DNA from: Ferrimonas kyonanensis DSM 18153
Lineage (GTDB): Bacteria > Pseudomonadota > Gammaproteobacteria > Enterobacterales > Shewanellaceae
Assembly (NCBI RefSeq): GCF_000425405.1
Contig: NZ_AUDJ01000028.1
Location: 1-64,000 of the forward strand
Length of the DNA stretch: 64,000 nt
Direction: 5' to 3'
Numbering within the stretch: the first letter of the stretch is position 1; the number at the start of each line of letters is the position of its first letter. Below, piece after piece: positions 38,388 through 50,282 of the stretch. A program made the translations under genes and the position numbers. The notes below the pieces were generated by a model, which saw only the letters and a list, made by a program, of their open reading frames with translations, was not told where the DNA came from and searched no databases.

Positions 38388-38716
38388 CCAGAACTGAACC
38401 AATCCCCGCCATATCGACGGAGTCTATCACTAGATAAACTCCGCTTATTCTTGCAAATACACCTCTCAGCCTTTTATTAGAGTAGTTATTCAACCCTTTA
38501 CACAGTTATCGGGTTGTAAATAAAACGTCCGAATGAAGTTTTAATTATGCAGTTTTTTCAGTCGCAATGTATTCGAGATCAAATTTTCATTTTTTAAAAC
38601 TGGCTATCGAACATATCTGCTGATATCAATACGCATGAAACACTCAATTGATCGCGATTTTAATTATAAGAATGCGTCGATCACCAAAGAGCCTTGACCA
38701 GAGGAAACAAAAAATA
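38388..38716. other. AT-rich spacer after xthA
   Basis: About 330 bp without a supported gene, much more AT-rich than the surrounding chromosome and continuous in composition with the end of xthA. It presumably contains the promoter of the winged-helix regulator. Confidence 0.6.
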
Positions 38717-39043
38717 ATGGCACAAGCTCAATTGTCCAAACTGATGGATGCCGTAGAGATTTTTAGAGACGTCTACTCTGAGATTCCCCCTCAGACTTGC
38801 CTGATGTTCATGCAGGTGTGTCAAGAGGAAGGGTGCTCCATCAAAGATCTGCAGGAACGCTTCGAGATGTCCCAGGCCAGCGCCAGTCGTAATGCCCGTC
38901 TGTTATCAGACCGCGTGCACTCCGGCCGCCAAGGACTGGGATTGGTCGAGTTGCGCATCGACGAACAAGACTACCGTATCAAACGCGCCTACCTGACCGA
39001 AAAAGGCCGGGAAATTCGCGACCGCCTCACCAGCATTGCCTAA
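38717..39043 (+). CDS. MarR-like winged-helix regulator
   Basis: Small protein of 108 residues with a winged helix: CQEEGCSIKDLQERFEMSQASASRNARLLSD as helix-turn-helix, then a wing (GLVELRIDEQDYRIKRAYLTEKGREIRDRL). It is probably a DNA-binding repressor; the ligand and targets are unknown. It starts at MAQAQL behind GAGGAAAC; an upstream in-frame ATG would add 23 basic residues without family support. Confidence 0.8.
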   Translation: MAQAQLSKLMDAVEIFRDVYSEIPPQTCLMFMQVCQEEGCSIKDLQERFEMSQASASRNARLLSDRVHSGRQGLGLVELRIDEQDYRIKRAYLTEKGREIRDRLTSIA

Positions 39044-39100
39044 CCGCAATGTGGCCTGTGTGCTAACACTCTGGTGCCCGTCAGGGCACCCACCCTACTA

Positions 39101-39131
39101 ACATGCCACCGCTTGCGGTGGCATGTTTTTA
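39101..39131 (+). terminator. Rho-independent terminator after the winged-helix gene
   Basis: Twelve-bp stem ACATGCCACCGC/GCGGTGGCATGT with a TT loop and a T-run. A second small hairpin (GGTGCCC/GGGCACC, 39073-39090) precedes it. The following 200 bp up to the GcvR-like gene hold no gene that I can support. Confidence 0.85.
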
Positions 39132-39338
39132 TCTGCCCTTTCGACGCCATTGATTAATCTGGATCAGCGGTGGCCTCATCAGACCTGCTACAGTGATAGG
39201 AGCAGACTCCGGATTCAGCGCTCAACCTGACTCCGGTTAGGCTCGCAGCACCCATAACAATAAGGCGCAGGAACGCCTCTTTCGCACCGTGTCAGGCGAC
39301 CTGCAGTCCCTCAGACCCTTCAGGGTAAGGAGTAGCGG

Positions 39339-39836
39339 ATGAAGATACGCACCATCGCCACCGTCACCGGCGCCGACCGCTCCGGTCTGCTCAAGCAACT
39401 GGCCGGATTCACTCATGAGTTGGAAGGCAAATGGCTCAGCAGTAAGGTGATCCACCTGGCCGGCCAAACCGCCATTTTGCTGGAGATTGAACTGCCGGAA
39501 CACAACCTGGACGCCCTTCAGCGCCAGTTCAGCGCTCATCCCGACATCACCAGTCAGTTCACGCCTCCAGCCAGCCGCAACGATGCCCGGTTTACCCTGG
39601 CATTGCAGGTCGATGCCGATGACCGCGCCGGGCTGATTCACGACATTACCGGCGCCATTCATGAGATGGACATCAACATCGTCAACTTTGACAGCCTCAG
39701 GCTGACGGCAGCGGATCTGGGCCGTACCGTCTTTACCGCCACCCTGGAGCTCAGTGCCCCGACTCAGATTGAATCCAAGGTGTTGGTCGAGAAACTCGAA
39801 GCCCTACCGGGCAACGTGCGGGCCGAGGCAGCCTAA
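39339..39836 (+). CDS. GcvR-like double ACT-domain protein
   Basis: Protein of 165 residues with two ACT domains: IRTIATVTGADRSGLLKQLAGFTHE at the start, and TLALQVDADDRAGLIHDITGAIHEMDINIVNFDS at about 86-120. This is the layout of GcvR, which binds glycine and modulates GcvA, the regulator of the glycine-cleavage genes. No gcv gene is nearby, so the role is by family only. Confidence 0.78.
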   Translation: MKIRTIATVTGADRSGLLKQLAGFTHELEGKWLSSKVIHLAGQTAILLEIELPEHNLDALQRQFSAHPDITSQFTPPASRNDARFTLALQVDADDRAGLIHDITGAIHEMDINIVNFDSLRLTAADLGRTVFTATLELSAPTQIESKVLVEKLEALPGNVRAEAA

Positions 39837-39863
39837 ACACCTCACACAGCCAAACCGCAGCCA

Positions 39864-39894
39864 TAAAAAAACGCAGCCAGCTGGCTGCGTTTTT
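39864..39894. terminator. Bidirectional terminator between the ACT protein gene and the permease gene
   Basis: Perfect 20-bp palindrome ACGCAGCCAGCTGGCTGCGT with an A-run on the left and T-run on the right, serving both convergent genes. Confidence 0.88.
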
Positions 39895-39915
39895 GTCTGT
39901 GGGGCGAAAGCCGGG

Positions 39916-41424
39916 TTACAGCAGAGCTGGAACGCCTGGCAGCATGCCCACGGCCAGCATGGCCGCGACACAGATGATAAAGGCACCACCAGGGATAATC
40001 AGGCGGTCAGCAAACGACAGCTTGTTGGCGCGCTCTTTGTCACCGATCAGGCCGTTGTTGTCCAGCAGCATGGTCAGGGCCCAGGCAAATACCGGGTTTA
40101 CCACGATGGAGGCGAAGATACAGATACCGGCAGACTGGGAGTCTTTGGTGTCCTTCACCATCTGCATGCCCGCTTCCAGCAGCGGCAGGAATACCCCAAC
40201 CAGCAGCGCGATGGACATAACAGGACGCCATACGGTGATGTCCATTGGGTAGCCGATCATAGCAACCACAATACACAGAACACCCAGTACGATGGCACCA
40301 GCAGGGATAGGACGCTTGGCAATCGCCGCCGGAATCATGTAAGTACCCCAGGAGGAGGTGATGTTACCGCCACCAAAAGCAGTACCCACCATCTGACGCA
40401 GGGAGCAGCAGGTCATGGTGTCATCCACGTCCATCAGCACCTTGTCGGTCTTCTTAGGGTAGTTCAGCTCCTGGAAGATACGGTGACCCAGGAAGTCCGG
40501 AGACCACATGGCAACCGCCAGGATGGCGAACGGCAGAGAGGCGATGAAGTGCTGCAGGTTAGGCAAGCCCAGCTGCCAGCCGGTCTCGGTGGAGCCCCAC
40601 CAGTACACAGGATTCAGGTTAGGCAGACCAGGAGCGGTTACGAACTTCAGATCCAGACCGGCGCCGAACGCAAAGGCGATGGCAACGGCGGCGATGGAAC
40701 ACAGTGGAATCGCCAACCAACGCTTACCCAAGCGCGCCAGCACCGAGTAGACGATGATGTTGACGGCCAGGATCATCAGAGCCACGTGGCTCAGGCTGTA
40801 ATCCAGGGCGTGCTTCGCCTGCAGGCCTTCGGCCCAGGTAAACAGAGAACCGATCTGTCCCATGGAGCCCATGGCTCCCAGGTACACCAGCAGACCGCCG
40901 GCGACCCCCTCTCCGGTGAGGTTAACGAGTTTCGAGCCCCCCTTGAAGTAACTGAGCAGCAAACCAAAGACACCCAGCAGAATCGCCAGGGCCAGAGGGT
41001 GAGCGCCCGCCAGCGCGATGGCGCCGATCAGGGGAATCATCGGGCCGTGGTTACCGGCCAGGTTGGCACGCGGGTTAATGAAACCCGAGCCCAGAATACA
41101 AAACAGCAGAGCCGGGATCAGCATCTCAACGCGAACCACCTCAATGGCCCACTCGGCGCCCAGGTTCACGTGTTCCCACCGCTCGGTCAGGCCTGCACCC
41201 CAGGCTGCCATTACGGCGGAATACATCACGGTGATGCCGATGGTACCGGCGATGGCTGGTACCAAATCTTCCCACTCAAAACGGAAATCACGGCCAGGAA
41301 GGTTCAGACCCCAGCGACGTGGCTTCATAATTTGCAGCTCGTGGTCCAGATAGTCTGAACGGCTGTCAAATTCACTGCTAGGCTTGTGCAACTCGCTATA
41401 GCTCGAGTTTTCTACGTCCCGCAT
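39916..41424 (-). CDS. DUF3360-type multi-pass membrane transporter
   Basis: Inner-membrane protein of about 502 residues with some 12-14 hydrophobic helices. It resembles the DUF3360 group, distantly related to purine/sulfate-type permeases. A cytoplasmic N-terminal segment of about 50 residues precedes the first helix. Notable motifs are LAGNHGPMIPLIGAIALAGAHP and GTAFGGGNITSSWGTYMIP. The substrate is unknown. ATG was chosen at MRDVEN, with GAGG nine bases upstream; a TTG three codons earlier is also open. It is monocistronic. Confidence 0.65.
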   Translation of the reverse strand: MRDVENSSYSELHKPSSEFDSRSDYLDHELQIMKPRRWGLNLPGRDFRFEWEDLVPAIAGTIGITVMYSAVMAAWGAGLTERWEHVNLGAEWAIEVVRVEMLIPALLFCILGSGFINPRANLAGNHGPMIPLIGAIALAGAHPLALAILLGVFGLLLSYFKGGSKLVNLTGEGVAGGLLVYLGAMGSMGQIGSLFTWAEGLQAKHALDYSLSHVALMILAVNIIVYSVLARLGKRWLAIPLCSIAAVAIAFAFGAGLDLKFVTAPGLPNLNPVYWWGSTETGWQLGLPNLQHFIASLPFAILAVAMWSPDFLGHRIFQELNYPKKTDKVLMDVDDTMTCCSLRQMVGTAFGGGNITSSWGTYMIPAAIAKRPIPAGAIVLGVLCIVVAMIGYPMDITVWRPVMSIALLVGVFLPLLEAGMQMVKDTKDSQSAGICIFASIVVNPVFAWALTMLLDNNGLIGDKERANKLSFADRLIIPGGAFIICVAAMLAVGMLPGVPALL

Positions 41425-41942
41425 GCTTATCAACCTCGGTTAAAAATCACGATGGTGCTTGTGGCGGCGGCAACCAGCCGACACAACAACTTAACGCCTT
41501 ACCTGACCGCCACAATCGGCTAATTGGTAAGACCATTTTACTAAAAATAAATCGGCTGAATTAAACTTCACCCCCGAATCGATGTCAAACCACGAAACGT
41601 TAGCCTGATCACAAAGAATCGGGATGGCCTTCAGGTCAATTTCAGGTGAAAGTTGATAAGTGCTGGTTATAAAAGATAAAAATGGGTTATTCCCACTCAA
41701 AAACAGCAGTTATCAAATGTTTGATCTTGAACAAGATTAGCGTAGATAGTCGCAGTCTGCCGATTGCGATTCAGTCCCACCCTGGTATCGATGCAATCCA
41801 CGCCGGTTTGCCCTTGCCCGTTCACCAATTGGGTCGACATCGGCGCAGCGATTTCGCCACCGGGCTCGCCACTCGCAACACCGGTTCAAATGCGCTGCCT
41901 TTGCTAACACTCAACCCAGGGTTGCCGCCGCCAAGCTGGCAC
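41425..41942. other. Intergenic region between the permease and panF
   Basis: About 520 bp. It includes the leftward permease promoter and the end of the panF transcript. A TTGATCTTGAACAA sequence (41721-41734) resembles an FNR box with one mismatch but lies about 300 bp from the permease start. I see no gene here. Confidence 0.5.
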
Positions 41943-41966
41943 AAAAAAAGCGACCCGAGGGTCGCT
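41943..41966 (-). terminator. Rho-independent terminator of yhdT-panF
   Basis: Stem AGCGACCC/GGGTCGCT with a GA loop; on the minus strand it is followed by seven T. Confidence 0.85.
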
Positions 41967-41988
41967 GTGTTCACGCTCAGCTTAGAGG

Positions 41989-43404
41989 CTAACAACGCCG
42001 GCTCAGCCACCACTGCACCAGCACAAACCCCAGCAGCGACAGCGCCAGCGCCGGCACGATGGCGTGCATGTTGGCCAGCTTTATCTTCATAAAGGTCATC
42101 GGCAGGTAACAGCTCAACCCAGTCAGCACCGAGGCCAAGGCCGCCTCGCTGCGGGCGGCGGGCCAGAATAATCCCAGCACCAGCGGCCACAGGAACACCA
42201 CCTGCAGCGCCCCAAAGGCCGCCATATTCAGCCAGATGATCATCTGCGGCGGGTCCAGCGCCAACAGGGTGCAACTGGCGGCCACCACCAGAGTCACGCC
42301 CCGGGTCAGCCACTTCTGCTGAGATTCGCTGAGCTGACGCCCCTGCATCGCCAGGTCATTCACCAGGGTCGAAGTGGCCTGCAGCAGCATCGAGTCCACC
42401 GACGACATCACCGCCGCAATGGGGGCCGCCAGCAGCAAGCCCGCCACCCAGGGCGAGAACAGCTGCACCATCAGGGTGGGGATCACCTCATCCGGGCTGT
42501 TGAGGTTGGACACCAGCGGTCGCCCCAGGGCGCCGATCAGATGGGGAAGCAGGGTCACCAGCGCCGTTACTGCGGTCCCCAGTACCATGGCCCGGGCAAT
42601 GGCCTTACCATCCCGGGCCGCCATCACCCGCAGCACCGTGTGAGGCAGGCCGATGGTACCAAAGCACACCAGCACCCAGAACGACAACAGAAACGGCCAG
42701 GACATGAAGCCATCCGGACCATGGGGCTGCAATAACCCCGGATCGATCTGCGCCATCTGCGAGGTCAGGTGAGTCACACCGCCGCCATGGCTGAGCACCC
42801 CCATCAACAGGGCAAACATGCCCGCCAACATGATCAGCCCCTGAATGGCATCGGTGTAGCTGACGGCACGAAAACCGCCCCATAAGGTGTAGATCACCAC
42901 CGTAGCCACAAACAGCAGCAGCGCCGTGGTGTAGTCAATCTGCGCCACCACACTCAGCAACCTGGCACCGCTGGTAAACTGCACCACGATCATTCCCAGA
43001 AACCCTGCCACCAGGCTGATCCCCGCCAGCCACAGCAGCGGCTTGGATCGATAGCGGTCGCGGAAGATGTCGAGAATGGTCACCGCCTGGCTGGATTTTG
43101 CCAGCGTCCACAACCGTGGCCCCAGCACCCCCAGGGTCAGCATCGCCACCGGCACCTGAATCACCGCCAGCAGCACCCAGCCCAGACCATAGGTATAGGC
43201 GGCCCCCGGGCCGCCAATGAAGGAACTGGCACTGGTGTAGGTGGCCACCAGAGACAGCGCCAGGATGCCGCCGCCCATAAACTGGCCGCCGAGGAAATGT
43301 TGGCGGGAAAAGCCCGCCTCGTTTTCAGAGCGGGCCGCCGCCAGGCGCGAGACCAGCAGCGTCAGCAGCAGGTACGCAAGAATGGAGATCAGTATTGGAT
43401 TCAC
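41989..43404 (-). CDS. panF: Sodium/pantothenate symporter PanF
   Basis: Solute:sodium symporter of 471 residues with about 13 transmembrane helices. It shows SLVATYTSASSFIGGPGAAYTYGLGWVLLA and the sodium-solute family segment LLAAPIAAVMSSVDSMLLQATSTLVNDL. It imports pantothenate, the precursor of coenzyme A, with sodium. It follows yhdT by 4 bp, as in E. coli, which supports the identification. Confidence 0.9.
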   Translation of the reverse strand: MNPILISILAYLLLTLLVSRLAAARSENEAGFSRQHFLGGQFMGGGILALSLVATYTSASSFIGGPGAAYTYGLGWVLLAVIQVPVAMLTLGVLGPRLWTLAKSSQAVTILDIFRDRYRSKPLLWLAGISLVAGFLGMIVVQFTSGARLLSVVAQIDYTTALLLFVATVVIYTLWGGFRAVSYTDAIQGLIMLAGMFALLMGVLSHGGGVTHLTSQMAQIDPGLLQPHGPDGFMSWPFLLSFWVLVCFGTIGLPHTVLRVMAARDGKAIARAMVLGTAVTALVTLLPHLIGALGRPLVSNLNSPDEVIPTLMVQLFSPWVAGLLLAAPIAAVMSSVDSMLLQATSTLVNDLAMQGRQLSESQQKWLTRGVTLVVAASCTLLALDPPQMIIWLNMAAFGALQVVFLWPLVLGLFWPAARSEAALASVLTGLSCYLPMTFMKIKLANMHAIVPALALSLLGFVLVQWWLSRRC

Positions 43405-43408
43405 GGTA

Positions 43409-43624
43409 TCAACGTCGCAGTAACAGCAGGTAGGCCGCCAGGATCAGTCCGCCCGGGGCCAGCACACAGGAAAACCAGAACCACAGTGGCAGCCCAGCCA
43501 CCCGTTCCGGCACGGTGGCATCGCCACCAAACAACAGCGGCCCCAGGGCCCACAGCAGGAAATAGGCCAGAGTCAGAGCCACCGCCTTGATGGTCAACCT
43601 GGCCGGAAGGGAGTCACCGCTCAC
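43409..43624 (-). CDS. yhdT: YhdT family small membrane protein
   Basis: Protein of 71 residues with two transmembrane helices (AVALTLAYFLLWALGPLLFG and WFWFSCVLAPGGLILAAYLLLL), matching the YhdT/DUF997 group encoded in front of panF. It starts with GTG preceded by AAGGAA. The function is unknown, perhaps an accessory subunit of PanF. Confidence 0.85.
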   Translation of the reverse strand: MSGDSLPARLTIKAVALTLAYFLLWALGPLLFGGDATVPERVAGLPLWFWFSCVLAPGGLILAAYLLLLRR

Positions 43625-44315
43625 AGCGTGTTCCTTTTCTTATTCAACATCAGTGCCTTCCCTTTATACCCCGAATCGAGACTTGTGGTCTTGGTCAAAG
43701 AACGAAAAACTGCTTCCAACAGGCCGATTTTACAGGGGGTCAGGCTGCGGCGATGGTAAACGATGACAGATAATTCGACAATCAATGGCAATGAAAAAGT
43801 GATTCACTATAAAAGCGTTTATTTTACAAACTAACCCCGATCCCCATCACATTTTTTCAGCAAATAATATCGATCCAGCGCATGACTCCATTCCAATTCA
43901 TGATAGCCCTCACAAAGCTGACCATGATTAGGCCGAAAAGTTGTTACAGGGGCTATGCTCTGGAACAATGGTAAAACCAATTTGGTTGAATCGTTTTCAA
44001 ACTACCCCAAACTGGGTAGCTTGGATTTCGCCACCGGAGTGTGACGAACAGAGCAATCTGGCGATGGCAGAGGGGCGTCACAGGCTTCCTCTACCTATAC
44101 TCAAGGTTGGGTATAACGTGGTACCACCGAGCACACTGTGAATGAGTAAATGGTGGGGGCGTCAACCGACAGTTTTGCAGTTTTAATGCAACCGGTACTG
44201 CCTTTTGAGCAATCAGTTGGCGGTATTGAAAAATCGCTTCGTCATAAAGGGGACACCCTAACGTGCCGTCAATGACGAAACGTATCATCTTTACATTTGT
44301 TAAAGGTTAAACACT
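43625..44315. other. Long regulatory region upstream of pflB
   Basis: About 690 bp without a supported gene, AT-rich compared with the flanks. Long multi-promoter regions precede pfl operons in enterics. A dyad TTGAA-N5-TTCAA lies at 43986-44000 but does not fit the FNR spacing. There is no focA formate-channel gene between this region and pflB. Confidence 0.5.
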
Positions 44316-46598
<2,283 letters not shown>

Positions 46599-46622
46599 GT
46601 TTGGTGAAATCGAGTTAACATT

Positions 46623-46651
46623 AAGGCTCTGTCTCTGACAGAGCCTTTTTT
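46623..46651 (+). terminator. Hairpin terminator after pflB
   Basis: Eleven-bp stem AAGGCTCTGTC/GACAGAGCCTT followed by a T-run. It may reduce read-through into pflA, which is needed at much lower levels. Confidence 0.85.
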
Positions 46652-46740
46652 ACATTACAGGCCCGAGGTTTCCTCTTTTGAAGATCGACATATAACGAAC
46701 TGATAAAGAAGAACTTATTAACCGGGCAAACGGAGAGACA

Positions 46741-47481
46741 ATGAGCGTCGAAGGCCGAATTCATTCTTGGGAATCCTGTGGCACCGTCGATGGGCCCGGA
46801 ATCCGCTTTATTGTGTTCATGCAAGGATGCCTGATGCGCTGTCAGTACTGCCACAACCGGGACACCTGGGATCTCGACGGCGGTAAAATCGTGACCGTTG
46901 ATGAGGTCATGAACCAAGTGGACTCCTACCGCTACTTCTTTGAAGCCAGCGGCGGTGGCGTCACCGCCAGCGGCGGCGAAGCCATCCTGCAGCCGGAGTT
47001 CGTCGCCGAACTGTTCCGGCGCTGTAAAGAGCACGACATCGACACCTGTCTGGACACCAATGGCATGGTGCGCACCTACACTCCCGCCATTGACACCCTG
47101 CTGGACAACACCGATCTGGTCATGCTGGATCTTAAGCAGATCAACGACGATATTCACCGCAACCTGGTGGGCGTTTCCAACAAACGGCCGCTGCAGTTTG
47201 CCGACTACCTGACCAAGCGCAATCAGCGCACCTGGATCCGCTATGTGGTGGTTCCCGGCTACACCGACGACGACGCCTCCGCCGAGCAACTGGCCGAGCG
47301 CATCGCCCCCATGGGCAACGTCGAATTGGTCGAATTGCTGCCCTACCACGAACTGGGCAAGCACAAATGGACCGCGCTGGGCGAAGAGTACCAGCTGGAC
47401 GGCGTCAAGCCGCCAAGCGGCGACACAATGAAACGCATCCAGGCGATCTTCGAAGCCAAAGGGCTGAAGACCAAATACTGA
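46741..47481 (+). CDS. pflA: Pyruvate formate-lyase activating enzyme
   Basis: Radical SAM enzyme of 246 residues that installs the glycyl radical on PflB. The 4Fe-4S site is the CX3CX2C motif CLMRCQYC, and SAM-binding signatures include [17 protein letters not shown]. It lies 142 bp downstream of pflB with the hairpin in between, and is preceded by GGAGAGAC. Confidence 0.96.
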   Translation: MSVEGRIHSWESCGTVDGPGIRFIVFMQGCLMRCQYCHNRDTWDLDGGKIVTVDEVMNQVDSYRYFFEASGGGVTASGGEAILQPEFVAELFRRCKEHDIDTCLDTNGMVRTYTPAIDTLLDNTDLVMLDLKQINDDIHRNLVGVSNKRPLQFADYLTKRNQRTWIRYVVVPGYTDDDASAEQLAERIAPMGNVELVELLPYHELGKHKWTALGEEYQLDGVKPPSGDTMKRIQAIFEAKGLKTKY

Positions 47482-47504
47482 TGCCGGCACACCGTGCCAA
47501 CCAA

Positions 47505-47530
47505 AAAAGGGAGCCTGAGAGCTCCCTTTT
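47505..47530. terminator. Bidirectional terminator between pflA and the MFS gene
   Basis: Stem AAGGGAGC/GCTCCCTT with flanking A- and T-runs between convergent genes. Confidence 0.85.
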
Positions 47531-47559
47531 TACTGTCTGCCGATGGCCGAAGGCAATGC

Positions 47560-49068
47560 TCAAGCGCTCTGACGCTGGGCCCACTTCATGGCACTGATCA
47601 TCAGTACCGTACAACCGCCGATGGAGGCAATCAGCCACTGGAAACCGTTGATGCTCGCCACCGACGCCACCTGTTGCTGCAGGGCCTGGCCGATCAGCGC
47701 CGCACTGTGGCCTCCCACGGCCTGCTGCAGCTGCAACGACTGCTGAACAAAGGCATCACTGCGGCTGCTGAGGTGCCCCGCCATTACCAGGCTGGCGTTG
47801 GCGGCATCAAACGCCTGCAAGCGGGAAAACTCGACACTGGCCAGCAAGGATCCCAGGTTTCTGAACAGGTAAAACCAAGCAATGGCCTCCACCAGCTGTG
47901 CCTTGGGCATCCGCCGCAGAATATGAATGGTCACGGTGACATTGAGAATGCCCACCGCCACCCCTTTGAGCAACATCGCCGGCCACAGGTCGCTGCGGCC
48001 ACTGTCCGGGCTAACCCCGGTCAGTATCGAGCAGGCAATCACCATCAACAGCACGCCTAAGGGAATCACCTTCTCCGGCTTACCGCCTTCCGTGGTGGTG
48101 ACCTTAATCGCCAGCATCAGCCCCAGCAACATGCCATAGAAACTGATCCGCTCAAGCTGCCCCAGTTGGGCGTGGCTGTACCCCAGCACTCCGGTCACAA
48201 ACCCCGAGGTCAACATGGTTGCTGCCATTACCACAAACCCGGCCACCGCACCGTTGACCATTCCGACCCGGGCATTGGGCACCCGCAAAATGCTTGGACG
48301 CAGATACTCGCCCCGGCCCCAACCTCGGCGCAGCGCCAGCACTACGCCTGCGCCCAGCAGCGCCGTCACCACCGCCAGCACCACCCAGTCGGGATCGCGA
48401 AACCAGTTGTAGCGTTCCCCCTTCATCAGCAGTACCGTCAGCGCCACAATAAAGCCGCTCAACAACCCGGCCTGCAGCAGGTTCAATCGAATGCGTTGAC
48501 GCGTATCCGGCCAGGGCCAGGGGCCAAAACGCACCCAGTACAACACCGCCGCGTAGGGAATCCACTGCAGCGCAAAGGCCCAGCGCCATCCGCCCGCCTC
48601 CGCCAACAGCCCCATCAACAACGGGTACAGCCCCATGGGCACTAACACAAACAGCAGCAGCATCACCGCTTCGGCCTTGGCGATGCGGACAAAATCCAGG
48701 TTGGTCATCACCAGTCGGTGTGCCAGCACCACCATCACGCTGGCGCACACCCCGTGGCCCAGCCAGGCGACGTACTGCCACAACGGCGCCTCGACCAGCA
48801 CGCTGATCAGCGCACAACCCAGCCCCAGCGCCGCCGCCGAGCGCAACAGGCGCCGGTTACCCAAGCGATAGGCCGCCCAGCTGGCCAGGGGCAGCGCCAG
48901 CAGTTGGCCAACCATAAACAGCACATTGAACCAACTGGCCTCATCCAGCGACAGCCCCAGGGCGCCGGCGATGTCGGCGGCGCCGCTGCTGTAGATTGCC
49001 GATGCCAACCCTTGCGGGATCAGCATCAGCAGCGCCAGTGGCAGCAATGGCCAGATTCGGTTACTCAT
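47560..49068 (-). CDS. DHA2-type MFS drug-efflux transporter (EmrB-like)
   Basis: Proton-driven exporter of about 502 residues with about 14 transmembrane helices. It has the family opening (DIAGALGLSLDEASWFNVLFMVGQLLALPLASWAAYRLGNRR). It works with the adaptor encoded just upstream and an outer-membrane channel not found here. Its start overlaps the end of the adaptor gene by 8 bp, showing co-translation. The substrate is unknown. Confidence 0.85.
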   Translation of the reverse strand: MSNRIWPLLPLALLMLIPQGLASAIYSSGAADIAGALGLSLDEASWFNVLFMVGQLLALPLASWAAYRLGNRRLLRSAAALGLGCALISVLVEAPLWQYVAWLGHGVCASVMVVLAHRLVMTNLDFVRIAKAEAVMLLLFVLVPMGLYPLLMGLLAEAGGWRWAFALQWIPYAAVLYWVRFGPWPWPDTRQRIRLNLLQAGLLSGFIVALTVLLMKGERYNWFRDPDWVVLAVVTALLGAGVVLALRRGWGRGEYLRPSILRVPNARVGMVNGAVAGFVVMAATMLTSGFVTGVLGYSHAQLGQLERISFYGMLLGLMLAIKVTTTEGGKPEKVIPLGVLLMVIACSILTGVSPDSGRSDLWPAMLLKGVAVGILNVTVTIHILRRMPKAQLVEAIAWFYLFRNLGSLLASVEFSRLQAFDAANASLVMAGHLSSRSDAFVQQSLQLQQAVGGHSAALIGQALQQQVASVASINGFQWLIASIGGCTVLMISAMKWAQRQSA

Positions 49069-50086
49069 GGCGGGCATCCACGGCCACTACCGCCGACAGC
49101 CCCGGCACCACCCGTCCCCGCAGCACCTCGGGCAAGCTCAGGGCAATCTTCACCGGCACCCGCTGCACCACTTTGACAAAATTGCCGGTGGCGTTGTCCG
49201 GCGGCATCATGCTGAACTGAGCCCCGGTGGCCGGCGCCATGCTGAGCACCCGGCCCTCGATGGGGTGATCGGGAAAGCCATCCACCTCCACCAGTACCGC
49301 TTGCCGAGGTTTCAGCCGGGCAATCTCGCCCTCTTTAAAGTTGGCTTCTACCCATACCTGGTCGGTAGGCACAATGGACAGCAGCGGCGTACCTGCCGCC
49401 ACCAGTCGCCCCTGGCGCACGGCGCGGTTACCCACCACCCCGGCCACCGGTGCCCGAATGTCGGTGTCTTCCAGGTTCAGCTGCGCCAACGCCAGCTCCG
49501 ACTCCGCCTGAATCCGTCGCGCCTGCAGCAACTTCAGCTGACTGCGAGCCGTCGCCAGCGCCTGGCGGGCCCCCTCCAGCTTGAGCTTGGACGAGGTCAA
49601 CGCCAGCTCGGCCCGCTCCATGCGGGTTTTCTGGCCGTCATGAGTCGATTTCGACGCCAGGTTGTCCCGCAACAGGTTCGATAATCGCTGCCACTCCACC
49701 CGCTGATAACGCGCATCGGTGGCGGCAGAGTCGATGGCCGTTTCGGCTTCCTTGACGGCAATGATCTGCATCTCGATCTGCTGCCGGGCACTAACAATGC
49801 TCGCCTCTACCTCCGCCAATGACCCGGCCGCCTTGTCCTTCAGCGCCAGGTAGTTACGCTTATCCAGCTGCGCCAGCAAGGTGCCAGCCTCCACCCACTG
49901 GTTGTCGGTCACCAGCACCCGGGTCACCACTCCCGCCACCTCGGCGCTGACCGGCGTAATCTCGCCCTGCACGTAGGCGTTATCGGTTTCAATCCAGCCT
50001 TGCCGCGGCGCCAGATAGAGGTACAATCCGCTGATGACCAGCACCAGAGTCAGCGCCACCAGGACTTTCTTTTTTCCACTGTTCAT
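49061..50086 (-). CDS. HlyD/EmrA-family membrane-fusion protein
   Basis: Periplasmic adaptor of about 341 residues with a single N-terminal anchor (KKVLVALTLVLVISGLYLYLA), a lipoyl/barrel-sandwich half (TDNAYVQGEITPVSAEVAGVVTRVLV), a long alpha-helical hairpin, and the second half (TDIRAPVAGVVGNRAVRQGRLVAAGTPLLSIVP). The start at MNSGKK is preferred; ATGs three and further codons upstream are also in frame and none has a strong ribosome site. It is divergent from the tetR gene and probably repressed by it. Confidence 0.85.
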   Translation of the reverse strand: MNSGKKKVLVALTLVLVISGLYLYLAPRQGWIETDNAYVQGEITPVSAEVAGVVTRVLVTDNQWVEAGTLLAQLDKRNYLALKDKAAGSLAEVEASIVSARQQIEMQIIAVKEAETAIDSAATDARYQRVEWQRLSNLLRDNLASKSTHDGQKTRMERAELALTSSKLKLEGARQALATARSQLKLLQARRIQAESELALAQLNLEDTDIRAPVAGVVGNRAVRQGRLVAAGTPLLSIVPTDQVWVEANFKEGEIARLKPRQAVLVEVDGFPDHPIEGRVLSMAPATGAQFSMMPPDNATGNFVKVVQRVPVKIALSLPEVLRGRVVPGLSAVVAVDARHE

Positions 50087-50199
50087 AGACACAACCATTG
50101 AAGAATCAACCACCATCAGCATCCAGATGTCTGCAAACCCGCCACGGCAACGCCTCGTCAAAGCCCACTGTCGTTTGGTCTGGTTCAACAGTCATTAAG

Positions 50200-50218
50200 A
50201 TACTGTACTGTACAGTAT
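50200..50218. promoter_or_regulatory. Palindromic operator between efflux genes and tetR
   Basis: Perfect 19-bp palindrome ATACTGTAC-T-GTACAGTAT, centred about 74 bp before tetR and 123 bp before the adaptor start. A second, weaker dyad GTACT-N4-AGTAC (50266-50279) overlaps the tetR ribosome site. The position and symmetry fit the binding site of the adjacent TetR regulator controlling both directions. Confidence 0.75.
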
Positions 50219-50282
50219 CATATTTGAGTAGTAAGATGGATTTCAAGCCCTACCAGGCAAAAACTGTACTGAGGAGTACCAT

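Noticed and set aside
39132-39338. Possible glycine riboswitch upstream of the GcvR-like gene
   Set aside because: None of the conserved riboswitch core segments could be recognised; only small ordinary hairpins are present.
41491-41700. A 69-codon open frame on the minus strand in the permease/panF spacer
   Set aside because: No ribosome site, no similarity, and composition typical of spacer DNA.
41721-41734. FNR-like box TTGATCTTGAACAA
   Set aside because: One mismatch, about 300 bp from the nearest start codon and not near a visible promoter; kept only as a note in the spacer.
43986-44000. TTGAA-N5-TTCAA dyad upstream of pflB as an FNR site
   Set aside because: The spacing is one base too long and the half-sites lack the TTGAT core.
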